A DNA stretch of 64,000 nucleotides. It comes from Nanosyncoccus sp963544575 (GTDB lineage Bacteria > Patescibacteriota > Saccharimonadia > Saccharimonadales > Saccharimonadaceae). Both the position numbers and the translations under genes were made by a program. The notes under the pieces are model-generated. The model was not told the DNA's origin. It did no database searches and was given only the letters and a program-made list of their open reading frames with translations. This document shows positions 16,108 through 24,469 of this stretch, one piece after another; within the stretch, counting starts at the first letter, position 1; each line of letters opens with the position of its first letter. The stretch is from contig CAUUFZ010000001.1 of NCBI GenBank assembly GCA_963544575.1, forward strand, positions 62,001 to 126,000, given 5' to 3'.

Positions 16108-16935
16108 ATGAAGCAGAAAAATTATAATCCAAAATTGGGCATTTCTCTTGAGGCTGGCGAGCGAATTGTTCTCGAAATTAAACGTACTAAAATCATTCCA
16201 ATTTTAATCTTTGCCGGAGCTTGTCTCGCTAGCGTTTTGCTTTTTGCTCTCTATATTTTGATCAATGCTGGCAATTCTTTCATCTTCGCACTCGACGCTA
16301 GTGGACGTGCTTTCTTCCTCTTGGTTATCTCGATTGTGCTTGGTACGGTTTGGATTGCGACCTTGATTAGTCTTAATGTCTACACCACCAACAAGCTTTT
16401 TGTCACCAATAAGCGTCTCATTCAACGTGTCGCCAATTCGCTTTTTGATACGGCGATGAATGTGATCGATTTAGTCTCTGTGGAGGATGTATCCTTTAAG
16501 CAATCCGGTCTTTTCGAGCATCTCTTCGAAGTCGGTACTCTCCGCATGTCAACTATCGGTGATGAAACTACCTATATTTTCAAATATCTCGACACGCCTA
16601 CCGACGAGCTTGAAATTATCACTCATTATGTTCACGTCGAGAAGGGTGAAATTCCTGCCGATGCTGAATGTGAAATCCCAGCTGATACTGATAAAAAATC
16701 ACTTTCTGAAATTTTAGCCGCTAAGAAAAACCAAAAACCTGAAACCAAGCCAGAAACTGCTACTCCGAACACTATCCATATCGATCATCGCACCCGTCAG
16801 GTTAAGGAGGCTCCATCTGAAGAGATTGATACTTCATCCGAAGAGTCCGACAATTCACTTGAGAAAACTGACCTCGCATCTAGCTCGGCCGACACCTCTT
16901 CCGATACGCTAAACGTGCCAAATCTTGAAAAATAG
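16108..16935 (+). CDS. Membrane protein with bacterial PH domain (YdbT/DUF304-like)
   Basis: The 275-aa product has two transmembrane helices (about residues 31-52 and 69-93), followed by a PH-like beta domain with the signature YTTNKLFVTNKRLI and VEDVSFKQSGLFEHLFEVG, and a long disordered C-terminal tail rich in Glu, Ser, Thr and Asp. Related proteins sit in the inner membrane with unknown ligand. The tail (about residues 190-275) is unusually acidic. It is transcribed alone and ends at a bidirectional terminator shared with ruvA. Confidence 0.82.
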   Translation: MKQKNYNPKLGISLEAGERIVLEIKRTKIIPILIFAGACLASVLLFALYILINAGNSFIFALDASGRAFFLLVISIVLGTVWIATLISLNVYTTNKLFVTNKRLIQRVANSLFDTAMNVIDLVSVEDVSFKQSGLFEHLFEVGTLRMSTIGDETTYIFKYLDTPTDELEIITHYVHVEKGEIPADAECEIPADTDKKSLSEILAAKKNQKPETKPETATPNTIHIDHRTRQVKEAPSEEIDTSSEESDNSLEKTDLASSSADTSSDTLNVPNLEK

Positions 16936-16956
16936 ATCTCGCGCCAAATTTCTCAT

Positions 16957-16986
16957 AAAAATAGTTCCAGCTAGGAACTATTTTTC
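16957..16986. terminator. Bidirectional terminator between the PH gene and ruvA
   Basis: AAAAATAGTTCC and AGGAACTATTTTT form a 12-bp stem with a 4-nt loop and T/A runs on both sides. Confidence 0.85.
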
Positions 16987-17002
16987 TCGAGAACTCTCCA
17001 CC

Positions 17003-17575
17003 TTAACGATTTTTTAACGCCAGTCGAATCTGATTCTCCACTGGCAAATCCGCATCGATTTCTTTTAATGCCTCAGTCGCTTCTTTTAGATTAAAGCCAA
17101 GCGCCATTAGAGCATCGAGCGCTTCATTATTTTCTGGCTTCTTCGTCTGAATTTCCGCGCTCGTGTAATGACTTGGTAATCCCACCTTATCTTTTAGATC
17201 CACAATCACGCGCTCCGCTGATTTTTTGCCCACGCCATTCGCCTTGCCAATAAAACTGCTATCCGCATTGGCGATGGCATTACGTACTTCTTCTGGCGTC
17301 CCTAAAGAGAGAATTGCCATGCCAGCTTTCGGGCCAATCCCGTTCACGGAAATTAGCATTTCAAAAATTTTCTTGGCCATCAGAGTAGTAAAGCCATATA
17401 AGTCTTCCGAAGTCTCGCGTACTGCGTGATAGGTGTAAAATTTCTTAGTTTCCCCCACATTAATCTCTTCAAAATCAATTACCGAAAGATTCACTTCGTA
17501 ACCCACACCATGCACATCCACAATAATCTGCCCGGTGAATTTTTCCGCAATCGTACCTTCTACGTGTGCTATCAT
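17003..17575 (-). CDS. ruvA: Holliday junction DNA-binding protein RuvA
   Basis: The 190-aa protein binds four-way junctions and recruits RuvB. The OB-fold domain starts with MIAHVEGTIAEKF, helix-hairpin-helix motifs are seen in ISVNGIGPKAGMAIL and ANGVGKKSAERVIVDLKDK, and the C-terminal RuvB-contacting domain is NEALDALMALGFNLKEA. A minus-strand TAAAAT (17582-17587) ends 6 nt before the ATG, predicting a leaderless mRNA. It is about 4.5 kb from ruvB, with the accessory island between. Confidence 0.96.
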   Translation of the reverse strand: MIAHVEGTIAEKFTGQIIVDVHGVGYEVNLSVIDFEEINVGETKKFYTYHAVRETSEDLYGFTTLMAKKIFEMLISVNGIGPKAGMAILSLGTPEEVRNAIANADSSFIGKANGVGKKSAERVIVDLKDKVGLPSHYTSAEIQTKKPENNEALDALMALGFNLKEATEALKEIDADLPVENQIRLALKNR

Positions 17576-17628
17576 GTAACCATTTTATCATAAGAAAAAA
17601 CGGCTCACCGCCGTTCCATAATTTCATT

Positions 17629-17705
17629 TGGTAGTACCGACTGGGATTGAACCAGTGACCTTAGGCTTATGAGTCCTACGCTCTAACCAGCTGAGCTACG
17701 GTACC
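17629..17705 (-). tRNA. tRNA-Met, elongator type (anticodon CAT)
   Basis: The minus strand gives a cloverleaf with GGTACCG/CGGTACT acceptor (first pair G-U), anticodon loop CTCATAA and encoded CCA. The TAGCTCAG-type D-arm fits elongator Met; a lysidine-modified tRNA-Ile with CAT cannot be excluded, and tilS is present in the window. Confidence 0.9.
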
Positions 17706-17711
17706 ACGGTT

Positions 17712-17797
17712 TGGCGGAAGGGACAGGATTCGAACCTGCGAAGCGTTAACTTGCCGGTTTTCAAGACCGGTGCCATCAACCACTCGGCCACCCTTCC
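17712..17797 (-). tRNA. tRNA-Ser (anticodon TGA)
   Basis: A class II cloverleaf with GGAAGGG acceptor, anticodon stem CCGGT/ACCGG around CTTGAAA (TGA), a long variable arm and encoded CCA. Six bases separate it from tRNA-Met. Confidence 0.95.
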
Positions 17798-17919
17798 ACC
17801 TACTATCATAACAGAAAATATCCTCCCCGTAAAGTAAAAAATCATCCTCTAAAAACCAATCGAAAATCAACAAAAAATCTACTAAAACTCCAGCAAAAAG
17901 GAACCTGATGAAGTTCAAA

Positions 17920-17947
17920 CAAAAAGAAGCCCGCTAAGGCTCTTTTT
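17920..17947 (-). terminator. Terminator of yebC
   Basis: On the minus strand AAAAAGAGCC pairs with GGCTTCTTTTT (one bulge), followed by a T run. Confidence 0.75.
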
Positions 17948-17960
17948 GAAACAGTCTAGA

Positions 17961-18662
17961 TTAAGCTGCGTTAGTGAAGACGTTAATCACGTCGTCAAGG
18001 TCATCTACGGCATCCAGTAGTTTGTCTACTTTTTCCGCATCTGCCTCGCTCACTTCTACGGTATTGTTTGGTAGATACTTTAATTCTGCTGAATCTACCG
18101 TAAGTCCGGCATCAATTAGGTTCTTGCGTACTTTCATCAAATCTGTTGGTTCGGTAATAATTTCGATGCCATCTTCCGTTTCATTAGCGTCTTCTGCGCC
18201 AGCATCTAAAGCGATCATTAGTGCATCTTCACCCTTATTTTCAATAAAGATTACACCCTTACGTGAGAATTGGAACATCACGGATCCAGGATCCGCCATG
18301 CGGCCGCCATTCTTTGAAAGCGCATTGCGCACTTCTGGCATGGTACGATTTTTGTTATCGGTAGCAATCTCGATAATCAAGCCAATCCCAGCTGGGCCGT
18401 AGGCCTCATAGGTTTCTTCAATCAAAGCTGCGGCATTTTTATCGGCGGCACGCGCAATCGCACGTTCGATGTTCGCCTTTGGCATATTGGCCTTGCGAGC
18501 CTTTTCTAATACCATCGCTAGAGATGGATTCATGGTTGGGTCGGCGCCAGCACGCGCAGCAATCGCGATTTGGTTACCAATTTTGGTGAAGGCGGCACCA
18601 CGTTTTGCATCAACAATTGCTTTTTGACGCTTGGTGGTAGCCCATTTACTGTGTCCAGACAT
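17961..18662 (-). CDS. YebC/TACO1 family translation or transcription factor
   Basis: The 233-aa protein belongs to the YebC family, recently linked to relief of ribosome stalling and formerly annotated as transcriptional regulators. It starts with the family signature MSGHSKWATTKRQK, followed by GAAFTKIGNQI, and has the AYGPAGIGLIIE and NKNRTMPEVRNALSKNGG segments. The frame is open upstream to 18770, but MSGHSKW with an AAGGGG site fixes the start at 18662. A TATAAT lies further upstream. Confidence 0.95.
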   Translation of the reverse strand: MSGHSKWATTKRQKAIVDAKRGAAFTKIGNQIAIAARAGADPTMNPSLAMVLEKARKANMPKANIERAIARAADKNAAALIEETYEAYGPAGIGLIIEIATDNKNRTMPEVRNALSKNGGRMADPGSVMFQFSRKGVIFIENKGEDALMIALDAGAEDANETEDGIEIITEPTDLMKVRKNLIDAGLTVDSAELKYLPNNTVEVSEADAEKVDKLLDAVDDLDDVINVFTNAA

Positions 18663-18719
18663 AAAACCCCTTATTTTTCCTAATAATAACTTTGTATTAT
18701 TATAACATTTTTCTAAAAA

Positions 18720-18747
18720 AGCAAAAGGGGCGCAAATCTTGCGTCCC
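18720..18747 (-). terminator. Terminator of the 148-aa gene
   Basis: On the minus strand GGGACGCAA, a 3-nt loop and TTGCGCCCC (one G-U-type mismatch) precede TTTTGCTTTTTT. Confidence 0.75.
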
Positions 18748-18756
18748 TTAAATTTC

Positions 18757-19203
18757 TTAGCCTGCTTCACTAGATTGAATTAAGTTGTCCCTTAGGTTCT
18801 CAAATCGTGCTCTAACTGCTGGAATCTTAGTTTCCGCGGCCACCGGTTCGAAATTCCGCATTGGCCAAAACTTCTTCAGGGTATCCCGAAATAATTTTGT
18901 GGTAGCATTGAAACTTTCGATATAATTATCGAATTCTTCAATCGTCCACGCGATTGTTTCGATACTGTGATAAGTTTTTTGTACCCGATGGCTAAGCATG
19001 GTCGATTGGCATTGATTGAGAAGACCTCTCGCCATATCATTGATCAATCTTAGGATATTACTCTGATAGGAATTACCCCTTTCATCCTGGCCAATCAGTA
19101 CGTACTGAGCTTTTACCACAATCGTCATTCTGTCGATTCTTTCATTGAGTGTCAATGTGATTTCGTTAGACATTTTTTGTAACTTAGATTTGTCAAAGTA
19201 CAT
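18757..19203 (-). CDS. Hypothetical protein, helical, 148 aa
   Basis: The product is all-helical and charged, without signal peptide or membrane helix, starting MYFDKSKLQKMSNEI. No family is recognised. The frame is open for seven codons further upstream, but a strong AGGGGG site sits 6 nt before the ATG at 19203. It is the second gene of a minus-strand pair with the HELMH protein (48 bp gap) and ends at its own terminator. Its length and helix pattern resemble small bundle-forming proteins; nothing indicates enzyme activity. Confidence 0.7.
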   Translation of the reverse strand: MYFDKSKLQKMSNEITLTLNERIDRMTIVVKAQYVLIGQDERGNSYQSNILRLINDMARGLLNQCQSTMLSHRVQKTYHSIETIAWTIEEFDNYIESFNATTKLFRDTLKKFWPMRNFEPVAAETKIPAVRARFENLRDNLIQSSEAG

Positions 19204-19250
19204 AATTTCCCCCTCTTTCTGCAAAATAAACAGGCTACCCCTATATTATA

Positions 19251-20015
19251 TCATATTTTGTAATTTTTTACCTCTTTTGCACCATATTCCATTAGTTTGT
19301 CAAAATCATGATATTTGGAATAATGTTCGTGTAGCTTGTTTCTGAGGTCTTGAAATTCAGGATAACTTGCATCCGGCAAAGTCATAATTGGCTTCCAAGA
19401 TTCATCAAGTAGGACCGTTAGAGATTCTTTCAGAATATAGTATTCGCCCTTTGAAAGATTAGAAACCACAGAGTCTGGATTTTCTCGATAATAATAATTA
19501 GTTTGAAAATGCATCAGTTCATGTAAAATTCCATCGAGTGGCATCCCCCATAATTCATTATCGATTTTCGCATAGGTAAAAATCACCCCCTCCTCATAAT
19601 AAACAATCATCGCTGGAAAAGTTGTGATCAAGAATAATAAATCCTCACTCGGTGATTCTGCCTCCGGTGAAATTTTATGAATTTCTTTAGCACGATTCCT
19701 CGCACAATCTTTAATTGCTAGGGAATGTTCCGTCACTTCCTCGAGTCGTTTAATCGCTAACTCAAATTTTTCATTTAGTTCATCACTCATGATTTGCTTA
19801 AATCGCTCCGGCGTCATCTCGATTCGTGCATTTCTTTCTTCGAGGTAGGGGATCAGAATCTTCTTCGCTTCCGAAAAATTTAGCCCCATAATCTTTTCTG
19901 CTACTTCAATATCCTGCGCATCTTTTAGTTTTTTAATTCCACCAAAATTATTTATGGAATTAAACCAGTTATAAGCATCTTGCGTAATATCGTAAATTAT
20001 TTTGTAGGTGGCCAT
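19251..20015 (-). CDS. Putative zinc metallopeptidase-like protein (HELMH)
   Basis: The 254-aa protein has no signal peptide. Residues about 164-168 form HELMH within DGILHELMHFQTNYYY, and a downstream KESLTVLLDES could provide a third zinc ligand (Glu), which is the gluzincin arrangement. The N-terminal half is helical and charged (LNFSEAKKILIPYLEERN). No named family is recognised; peptidase function is inferred from the motif alone. A TATATT box (20027-20032, minus) ends 11 nt before the ATG, so the mRNA leader is very short. Confidence 0.7.
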   Translation of the reverse strand: MATYKIIYDITQDAYNWFNSINNFGGIKKLKDAQDIEVAEKIMGLNFSEAKKILIPYLEERNARIEMTPERFKQIMSDELNEKFELAIKRLEEVTEHSLAIKDCARNRAKEIHKISPEAESPSEDLLFLITTFPAMIVYYEEGVIFTYAKIDNELWGMPLDGILHELMHFQTNYYYRENPDSVVSNLSKGEYYILKESLTVLLDESWKPIMTLPDASYPEFQDLRNKLHEHYSKYHDFDKLMEYGAKEVKNYKI

Positions 20016-20121
20016 CTATTAATTCTAATATAGCCTAGTCTATCTATTCCGTCTACCGATCTTTCTCTCCCTTGCATTATTCCTCAAAATCGCTAAAATG
20101 AAACTAAAAAGGAGAGTTATT

Positions 20122-20862
20122 ATGCCAATTTTAATCTTAGTTCTTATCGCCCTATTCGTGGTGATTCCAGGAATTCGTGTGGTTAATCAATATGAGCGCG
20201 GTGTGGTCCAGCGCCTCGGTCGTTTTCGCCGCATTATGGAACCAGGTCTTCATGTGATTATCCCTTACATCGATACTATGCGCACGGTTGATGTTCGTAC
20301 TACCCCTATGGATGTGCCGAAGCAGGAAGTTATCACCAAGGATAACGTCACGGTAAATGTCGATGCCGTGGTTTATTTCCGCGTGATTGATGCGAAGAAG
20401 GCGGTCTTTGAAACTACTAACTACGCTTATGCTACTTCCACCTTTGCTCAAACTGCCCTGCGCGATGTTACTGGTAACTTTGATCTTGATGAATTACTCT
20501 CTAAGCGTGACAAAATTTCCAGCCAAATCAAGGAAATTGTGGACACTCAAACTGATAAATGGGGTATCGATATCGAAAGCGTGAAGCTTCAGAACATCGA
20601 ACTTCCTTCCGACATGAAGCGTGCTATGGCTAAACAAGCTGAAGCTGAGCGTGAACGCCGTGCCGCGATTATCTCTGCGGAAGGCGAAAAGGCTTCTGCG
20701 GCTGCCGTAGCTGAAGCCGCCAATTTACTAGCTCAAACTCCAGGTGGTCTCAATATTCGTACTCTCCAAACTCTCGAAAAAATCAGTACCGACCCATCCC
20801 AAAAGACCGTCATTCTTCTGCCTTCCGATCTCGCTGGTGGTTTGAAAAATCTTTTCAAGTAA
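20122..20862 (+). CDS. SPFH/stomatin-like membrane protein (slipin)
   Basis: The 246-aa protein has one N-terminal transmembrane helix, then an SPFH domain (NQYERGVVQRLGRF, MEPGLHVIIPYIDT, DNVTVNVDAVVYFRV) and a coiled C-terminal region with AKQAEAERERRAAIISAEGE. Stomatin-like proteins form membrane microdomain scaffolds, often with a NfeD partner and protease; neither is next to it here. An upstream ATG at 20098 is possible, but the AAGGAG site places the start at 20122. It ends at a bidirectional terminator. Confidence 0.93.
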   Translation: MPILILVLIALFVVIPGIRVVNQYERGVVQRLGRFRRIMEPGLHVIIPYIDTMRTVDVRTTPMDVPKQEVITKDNVTVNVDAVVYFRVIDAKKAVFETTNYAYATSTFAQTALRDVTGNFDLDELLSKRDKISSQIKEIVDTQTDKWGIDIESVKLQNIELPSDMKRAMAKQAEAERERRAAIISAEGEKASAAAVAEAANLLAQTPGGLNIRTLQTLEKISTDPSQKTVILLPSDLAGGLKNLFK

Positions 20863-20897
20863 GCCGAATAATCTGGTTAAAATCTGAAAATTAAAAT

Positions 20898-20928
20898 AAA
20901 AAATAGCGTCATTCGGCGCTATTTTTCT
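20898..20928. terminator. Bidirectional terminator between slipin gene and tilS
   Basis: AAAAATAGCG and CGCTATTTTT form a stem with an 8-nt loop. The tilS stop codon (20919-20921) lies inside the stem. Confidence 0.85.
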
Positions 20929-21767
20929 TCGAACATTATGTAGTTTTTTAGGATCGTCACGAAGTGATTCTTCGGTAAGTTAAATCTTTTATGTGGTGCA
21001 TAGGTTTTGATCGCAGAAAGAAAATCCGCTAGTTGTTTTCGCGTCAAGCTAAAACCGTGCATCAAACAAATTTCCCTTAGAATTTCCAACGCCACCCGCT
21101 CGTCGGCCACAAGAAAAAGTTCTTTTTTATGAAAATTTTTCCCTACTACAGTTTGCTTCGCTAATTCCATTACTAATTTTTCGATTTTTCTTCTTATCTC
21201 GTTTTGCTTTTCGAACAGCTTGATAATATCTACTCGCGCCGTCTCGTCTAGTTCCGCCATTTTTTCGCGTATTCGATTGCGCAAATAGTCTGCTTCGTAG
21301 TTGGTTGGGTCCTGCCGAAAACATATATTTCGTTCGCCAGCAAATTTCAGTACGTCCCGTTTCCACATCTTAGTAATAATAAAAGGCCGCACAAGTTCAT
21401 CGCCATAAAAAGGCGTGAGTCCCCGCCAACCGGTACCACGAATTAAATTGATTGCAATCGATTCCAGGACGTCGTCTAGATGGTGCGCTGTGCAGAGGGT
21501 ACCCCCCTCTTTTTCTTGAATTGTTTTAAGAAATTCGTAGCGTTTCTTGCGTGCCAATTCCTCTGAAACTCCCTCTCCAAGCTCCAGCTTAGTTTCATAA
21601 AATTTCACTCCCAGTTCTTGGCATTTTTGGCGCACGAAATCCGCGTCCTCCGCACTAGATTTACGTGTGCCGTGGTCGGTATGCGCTACGATAATATCGG
21701 CATGTGCATACATGGCGAGAAGCGCCATCGAATCTACGCCACCCGAAACTGCCAAGATTAATTTCAT
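20919..21767 (-). CDS. tilS: tRNA(Ile)-lysidine synthetase
   Basis: The 282-aa enzyme converts C34 of tRNA-Ile(CAT) to lysidine so that it reads AUA. The PP-loop SGGVDS lies at residues 8-13 after MKLILAV, followed by VAHTDHGTR and the LCTAHHLDDVLESIAINLIRG motif. It is a short form with a small C-terminal domain. The frame is open further upstream, but the -10 box (21774-21779, minus) ends 6 nt before this ATG, predicting a leaderless mRNA, and the family start fits. It is divergent from lepA. Confidence 0.94.
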   Translation of the reverse strand: MKLILAVSGGVDSMALLAMYAHADIIVAHTDHGTRKSSAEDADFVRQKCQELGVKFYETKLELGEGVSEELARKKRYEFLKTIQEKEGGTLCTAHHLDDVLESIAINLIRGTGWRGLTPFYGDELVRPFIITKMWKRDVLKFAGERNICFRQDPTNYEADYLRNRIREKMAELDETARVDIIKLFEKQNEIRRKIEKLVMELAKQTVVGKNFHKKELFLVADERVALEILREICLMHGFSLTRKQLADFLSAIKTYAPHKRFNLPKNHFVTILKNYIMFEEK

Positions 21768-21773
21768 GATTCT

Positions 21774-21802
21774 ATTATACTCCACCTCATCTCTGTTATA
21801 AT
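21774..21802. promoter_or_regulatory. Divergent tilS / lepA promoters
   Basis: A minus-strand TATAAT (21774-21779) and a plus-strand TATAAT (21797-21802) each end 6 nt before the ATG of tilS and lepA. Only 41 bp separate the two genes. Confidence 0.78.
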
Positions 21803-21808
21803 AGAGGT

Positions 21809-23677
21809 ATGAATTCCGCAAATATTCGAAATTTTTGTATCATCGCTCACATCGATCACGGTAAGTCCACTTTGGCTGATCGTATGATGGAAATCACTGG
21901 CACCGTCGAAAAGCGCCAGATGAAATCTCAGCTCCTCGACTCTATGGAACTTGAGCGTGAAAAGGGGATTACGATTAAATTGACTCCAGTACAAATGAAA
22001 TACAAGGGCTACGAGCTCAATCTGATTGATACTCCGGGCCACGTGGATTTTTCTTATGAAGTTTCGCGCTCCTTGCAGGCGGTTGAGTCGGCTATTTTAG
22101 TGGTTGACGCCACTCAGGGTATTCAAGCGCAAACTCTCGCCAATGTTTATCTCGCAATCGAGCAAAATCTCACCATTATCCCAGTGATTAATAAGGTTGA
22201 CCTGCCAGCTGCGGATGTTGAGCGGGTATCTAGTGAAATTATTAATCTCTTAGGCTGTGACCCGTCAGAAATTATTCCAGTCTCGGCTAAGACTGGTCTG
22301 AATGTCGAAAAAGTTTTAGATCGTATTATCGAATATGCTCCTGCGCCAAACAAATCCTCTGTCGATACTTCACTCAAAAATTCTGCAACGCTTCCTGATT
22401 CCAATTCTGCAACGCTTCCTACTTCCAGTTCTGCAACGCTTCCTACTTCCACCCCTGAAACCCGTGCTCTGATTTTCGACTCTTACTTCGATGACTACCG
22501 TGGCGTGGTGCTTTATGTTCGTATCGTCGATGGCTCGATTAGTAAAAATGCCGCTATTGAAATGCTTGCCACTAAAACTTCCGGCATTGCTCTCGAAGTT
22601 GGTATCTTGAAGCCAGAAATGTCGCCTAAAGATAGTCTAAACGAAGGGGAAGTTGGCTATATTGTCACCAACTTGAAAACCACGCGTGAAGCAAAAGTCG
22701 GTGATACGGTTACTCTGAAAAAAGCTCCTGCCAAAAACCCTCTGCCTGGTTACAAAAACGTTCTTCCATTTGTCTATGCCGGTTTCTTCCCGGTTAGTAA
22801 TGATCAGTATAAAGACTTAAAAGAGGCTATCGAAAAGCTTTCGCTCTCTGATTCTGCCTTGCGTTTCGAGCCGGAAAATAGCCCAGTGCTCGGTTTTGGT
22901 CTTCGCATCGGTTTCTTGGGTCTACTCCATATGGACATTATTAAGGAACGTCTCGAACGTGAATTTAAGCTCGACCTCGTGGTTACTAATCCTTCGACCA
23001 ACTATGAAGTCACCTTAAATTCCGGTGAAGAACTCGAAATTAAGTCTGCGGCTAATCTCCCAGATGCTTCGACCATCGCTGAAATTCGTGAGCCATGGGT
23101 GAAAGGGGAAATTATCCTCCCAGTTTCTATGATCGGTAATGTCTTGCAGCTCATTGTTGAGAAGCGTGGTTTGCAGAAAAATATCTCCTACTTAGAGGAC
23201 CGTGCGCTGATTGATTTTGAGGCGCCGATGGCTAATCTTTTGACTGATTTTTACGATCAATTGAAGTCTCTCACCTCTGGTTATGCTAGCTTTAACTATG
23301 AAATTAATGGCTACCGTGCAGAAGATTTGGTGCGTGTCGATTTTCTCGTGGGTGGCGAAAAAATGGATGCCTTGGCCCTGATGTGCCACCGCTCGGAGGC
23401 GGACGCGCTCGGTCGTTCCATTACAAAGAAACTTAAAGAGGTGATTCCACGTCAAAACTTCGAAGTTGCCTTGCAAGCAGCCATCGGTGCACGCATTATC
23501 GCGCGTGAAACTATCGGCGCCTTTCGTAAAGATGTTACCGTGAAAATTCACACTGGTGACCGTGATCGTAAGGCCAAGTTACTTGAGAAGCAGAAACGTG
23601 GTAAGGCTCGTATGAAACGTTTCGGCAAGATTGATATTCCATCCGAAGCTTTCACTGTAATGCTAAAACGCGACTAA
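21809..23677 (+). CDS. lepA: Elongation factor 4 (LepA) with a repeat insertion
   Basis: The 622-aa GTPase back-translocates or rescues stalled ribosomes. G motifs are complete: AHIDHGKSTL, DTPGHVDF, NKVDLPAADVE, and SAKTGLNVEKVL. The EF4-specific C-terminal domain ends in MKRFGKIDIPSEAF. Between the G domain and domain II (residues about 185-220) lies an insertion absent from usual LepA, consisting of three NSATLP-type units encoded by 24-bp tandem repeats. The start follows from the -10 box 6 nt upstream. Confidence 0.96.
   Translation: MNSANIRNFCIIAHIDHGKSTLADRMMEITGTVEKRQMKSQLLDSMELEREKGITIKLTPVQMKYKGYELNLIDTPGHVDFSYEVSRSLQAVESAILVVDATQGIQAQTLANVYLAIEQNLTIIPVINKVDLPAADVERVSSEIINLLGCDPSEIIPVSAKTGLNVEKVLDRIIEYAPAPNKSSVDTSLKNSATLPDSNSATLPTSSSATLPTSTPETRALIFDSYFDDYRGVVLYVRIVDGSISKNAAIEMLATKTSGIALEVGILKPEMSPKDSLNEGEVGYIVTNLKTTREAKVGDTVTLKKAPAKNPLPGYKNVLPFVYAGFFPVSNDQYKDLKEAIEKLSLSDSALRFEPENSPVLGFGLRIGFLGLLHMDIIKERLEREFKLDLVVTNPSTNYEVTLNSGEELEIKSAANLPDASTIAEIREPWVKGEIILPVSMIGNVLQLIVEKRGLQKNISYLEDRALIDFEAPMANLLTDFYDQLKSLTSGYASFNYEINGYRAEDLVRVDFLVGGEKMDALALMCHRSEADALGRSITKKLKEVIPRQNFEVALQAAIGARIIARETIGAFRKDVTVKIHTGDRDRKAKLLEKQKRGKARMKRFGKIDIPSEAFTVMLKRD
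22379..22450 (+). repeat. Three 24-bp tandem repeats inside lepA
   Basis: Units at 22379-22402, 22403-22426 and 22427-22450 share TTCTGCAACGCTTCCT and differ by only a few bases. They encode an eight-residue unit of the form (N/S)SATLP(T/D)S. Copy-number change would keep the reading frame. Confidence 0.92.
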
Positions 23678-23684
23678 AATTGAA

Positions 23685-23716
23685 ATAAAATAGGCGCCTA
23701 TCTCGCGCCTATTTTT
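23685..23716. terminator. Bidirectional terminator after lepA
   Basis: AAAATAGGCGC and GCGCCTATTTT pair over 11 bp with A/T runs on both sides; it also ends the convergent kinase gene. Confidence 0.88.
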
Positions 23717-23736
23717 AATTAAACTGAATCACTTAA

Positions 23737-24345
23737 TTATTTTAACTTTTTCTTAATCTCTGCTAAGGTTTTTTCGAAAACTTCCTCTCGCGAGCCACTC
23801 GCATCAATCTCAATCAAGAGCCCCTTCTCGCGGTAATATTCCAGCACTGGCAAAGTTTTCTGGTTAAATTCATTTAAGCGCCTCAAGAAAACTTTTAGGG
23901 AAGCATCATCCGCGCGTTGCTCGCGACCGGCGCCCACCAGATTTAACATAAAGCGACGAATTACCTCTGCCTTAGCTAATTTTAAATAGACCACCGCCCT
24001 TGTCGGATGTCCTGATTCGATAGTTTTTCTTAAAATTTCTTTTTCCTCCCCCGACCAACGTCCCACACTCGAAAGAATTAGTGGTGAATTTTTTAGTTCC
24101 ACCTTATCGAAATAGGGAAGCACGATTTCATAAAATAAATCCGTCGGCGCGAGTGAACCGTCCGCGGTTAAGGCCTGTTGATTTTCTGCCTCATATTGGC
24201 GAATTATCGCCCCAGAAGAAAGTAATCTTCCATCAAAGTAGGCCGCCAATTTTTCTCCTACCGTATCTTTGCCACACATCGGTAGTCCAAAAATATTAAT
24301 ACTGCCGGTGCCTAATTTGGTTTTTAATAAATCGCGCTCGTCCAT
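23737..24345 (-). CDS. Adenylate kinase-like nucleoside monophosphate kinase
   Basis: The 202-aa protein has a P-loop GLPMCGKDT at about residue 22, a helical NMP-binding region (LFYEIVLPYF), a strand with SSVGRWSG in the place of DGFPR, and a C-terminal RADD motif with LRRLNEFNQKTLPVLEYY as in adenylate kinases. The LID domain appears to be lost or very short. It may phosphorylate AMP or another NMP. The frame is open to 24381, but an AGGGG site fits the ATG at 24345. Convergent with lepA. Confidence 0.75.
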   Translation of the reverse strand: MDERDLLKTKLGTGSINIFGLPMCGKDTVGEKLAAYFDGRLLSSGAIIRQYEAENQQALTADGSLAPTDLFYEIVLPYFDKVELKNSPLILSSVGRWSGEEKEILRKTIESGHPTRAVVYLKLAKAEVIRRFMLNLVGAGREQRADDASLKVFLRRLNEFNQKTLPVLEYYREKGLLIEIDASGSREEVFEKTLAEIKKKLK

Positions 24346-24419
24346 TTTCGCCCCTTTTAAATATTTTACATATTCTATCATGAATTAATCGCTTCGCCCA
24401 CCACGATTTTTGTCTAAAA

Positions 24420-24446
24420 TTAGCACTCTTGAATTTTGAGTGCTAA
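24420..24446 (+). promoter_or_regulatory. Perfect CIRCE operator upstream of hrcA
   Basis: TTAGCACTC, nine bases, GAGTGCTAA: an exact match to the HrcA operator. It ends 4 bp before the TATAAT box at 24451-24456, so HrcA represses its own operon. Confidence 0.95.
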
Positions 24447-24450
24447 GTGC

Positions 24451-24456
24451 TATAAT
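24451..24456 (+). promoter_or_regulatory. -10 box of hrcA-grpE
   Basis: TATAAT ends 13 nt before the hrcA ATG and directly follows the CIRCE element. The mRNA leader is about 7 nt. Confidence 0.75.
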
Positions 24457-24469
24457 TAAATCATTAATT

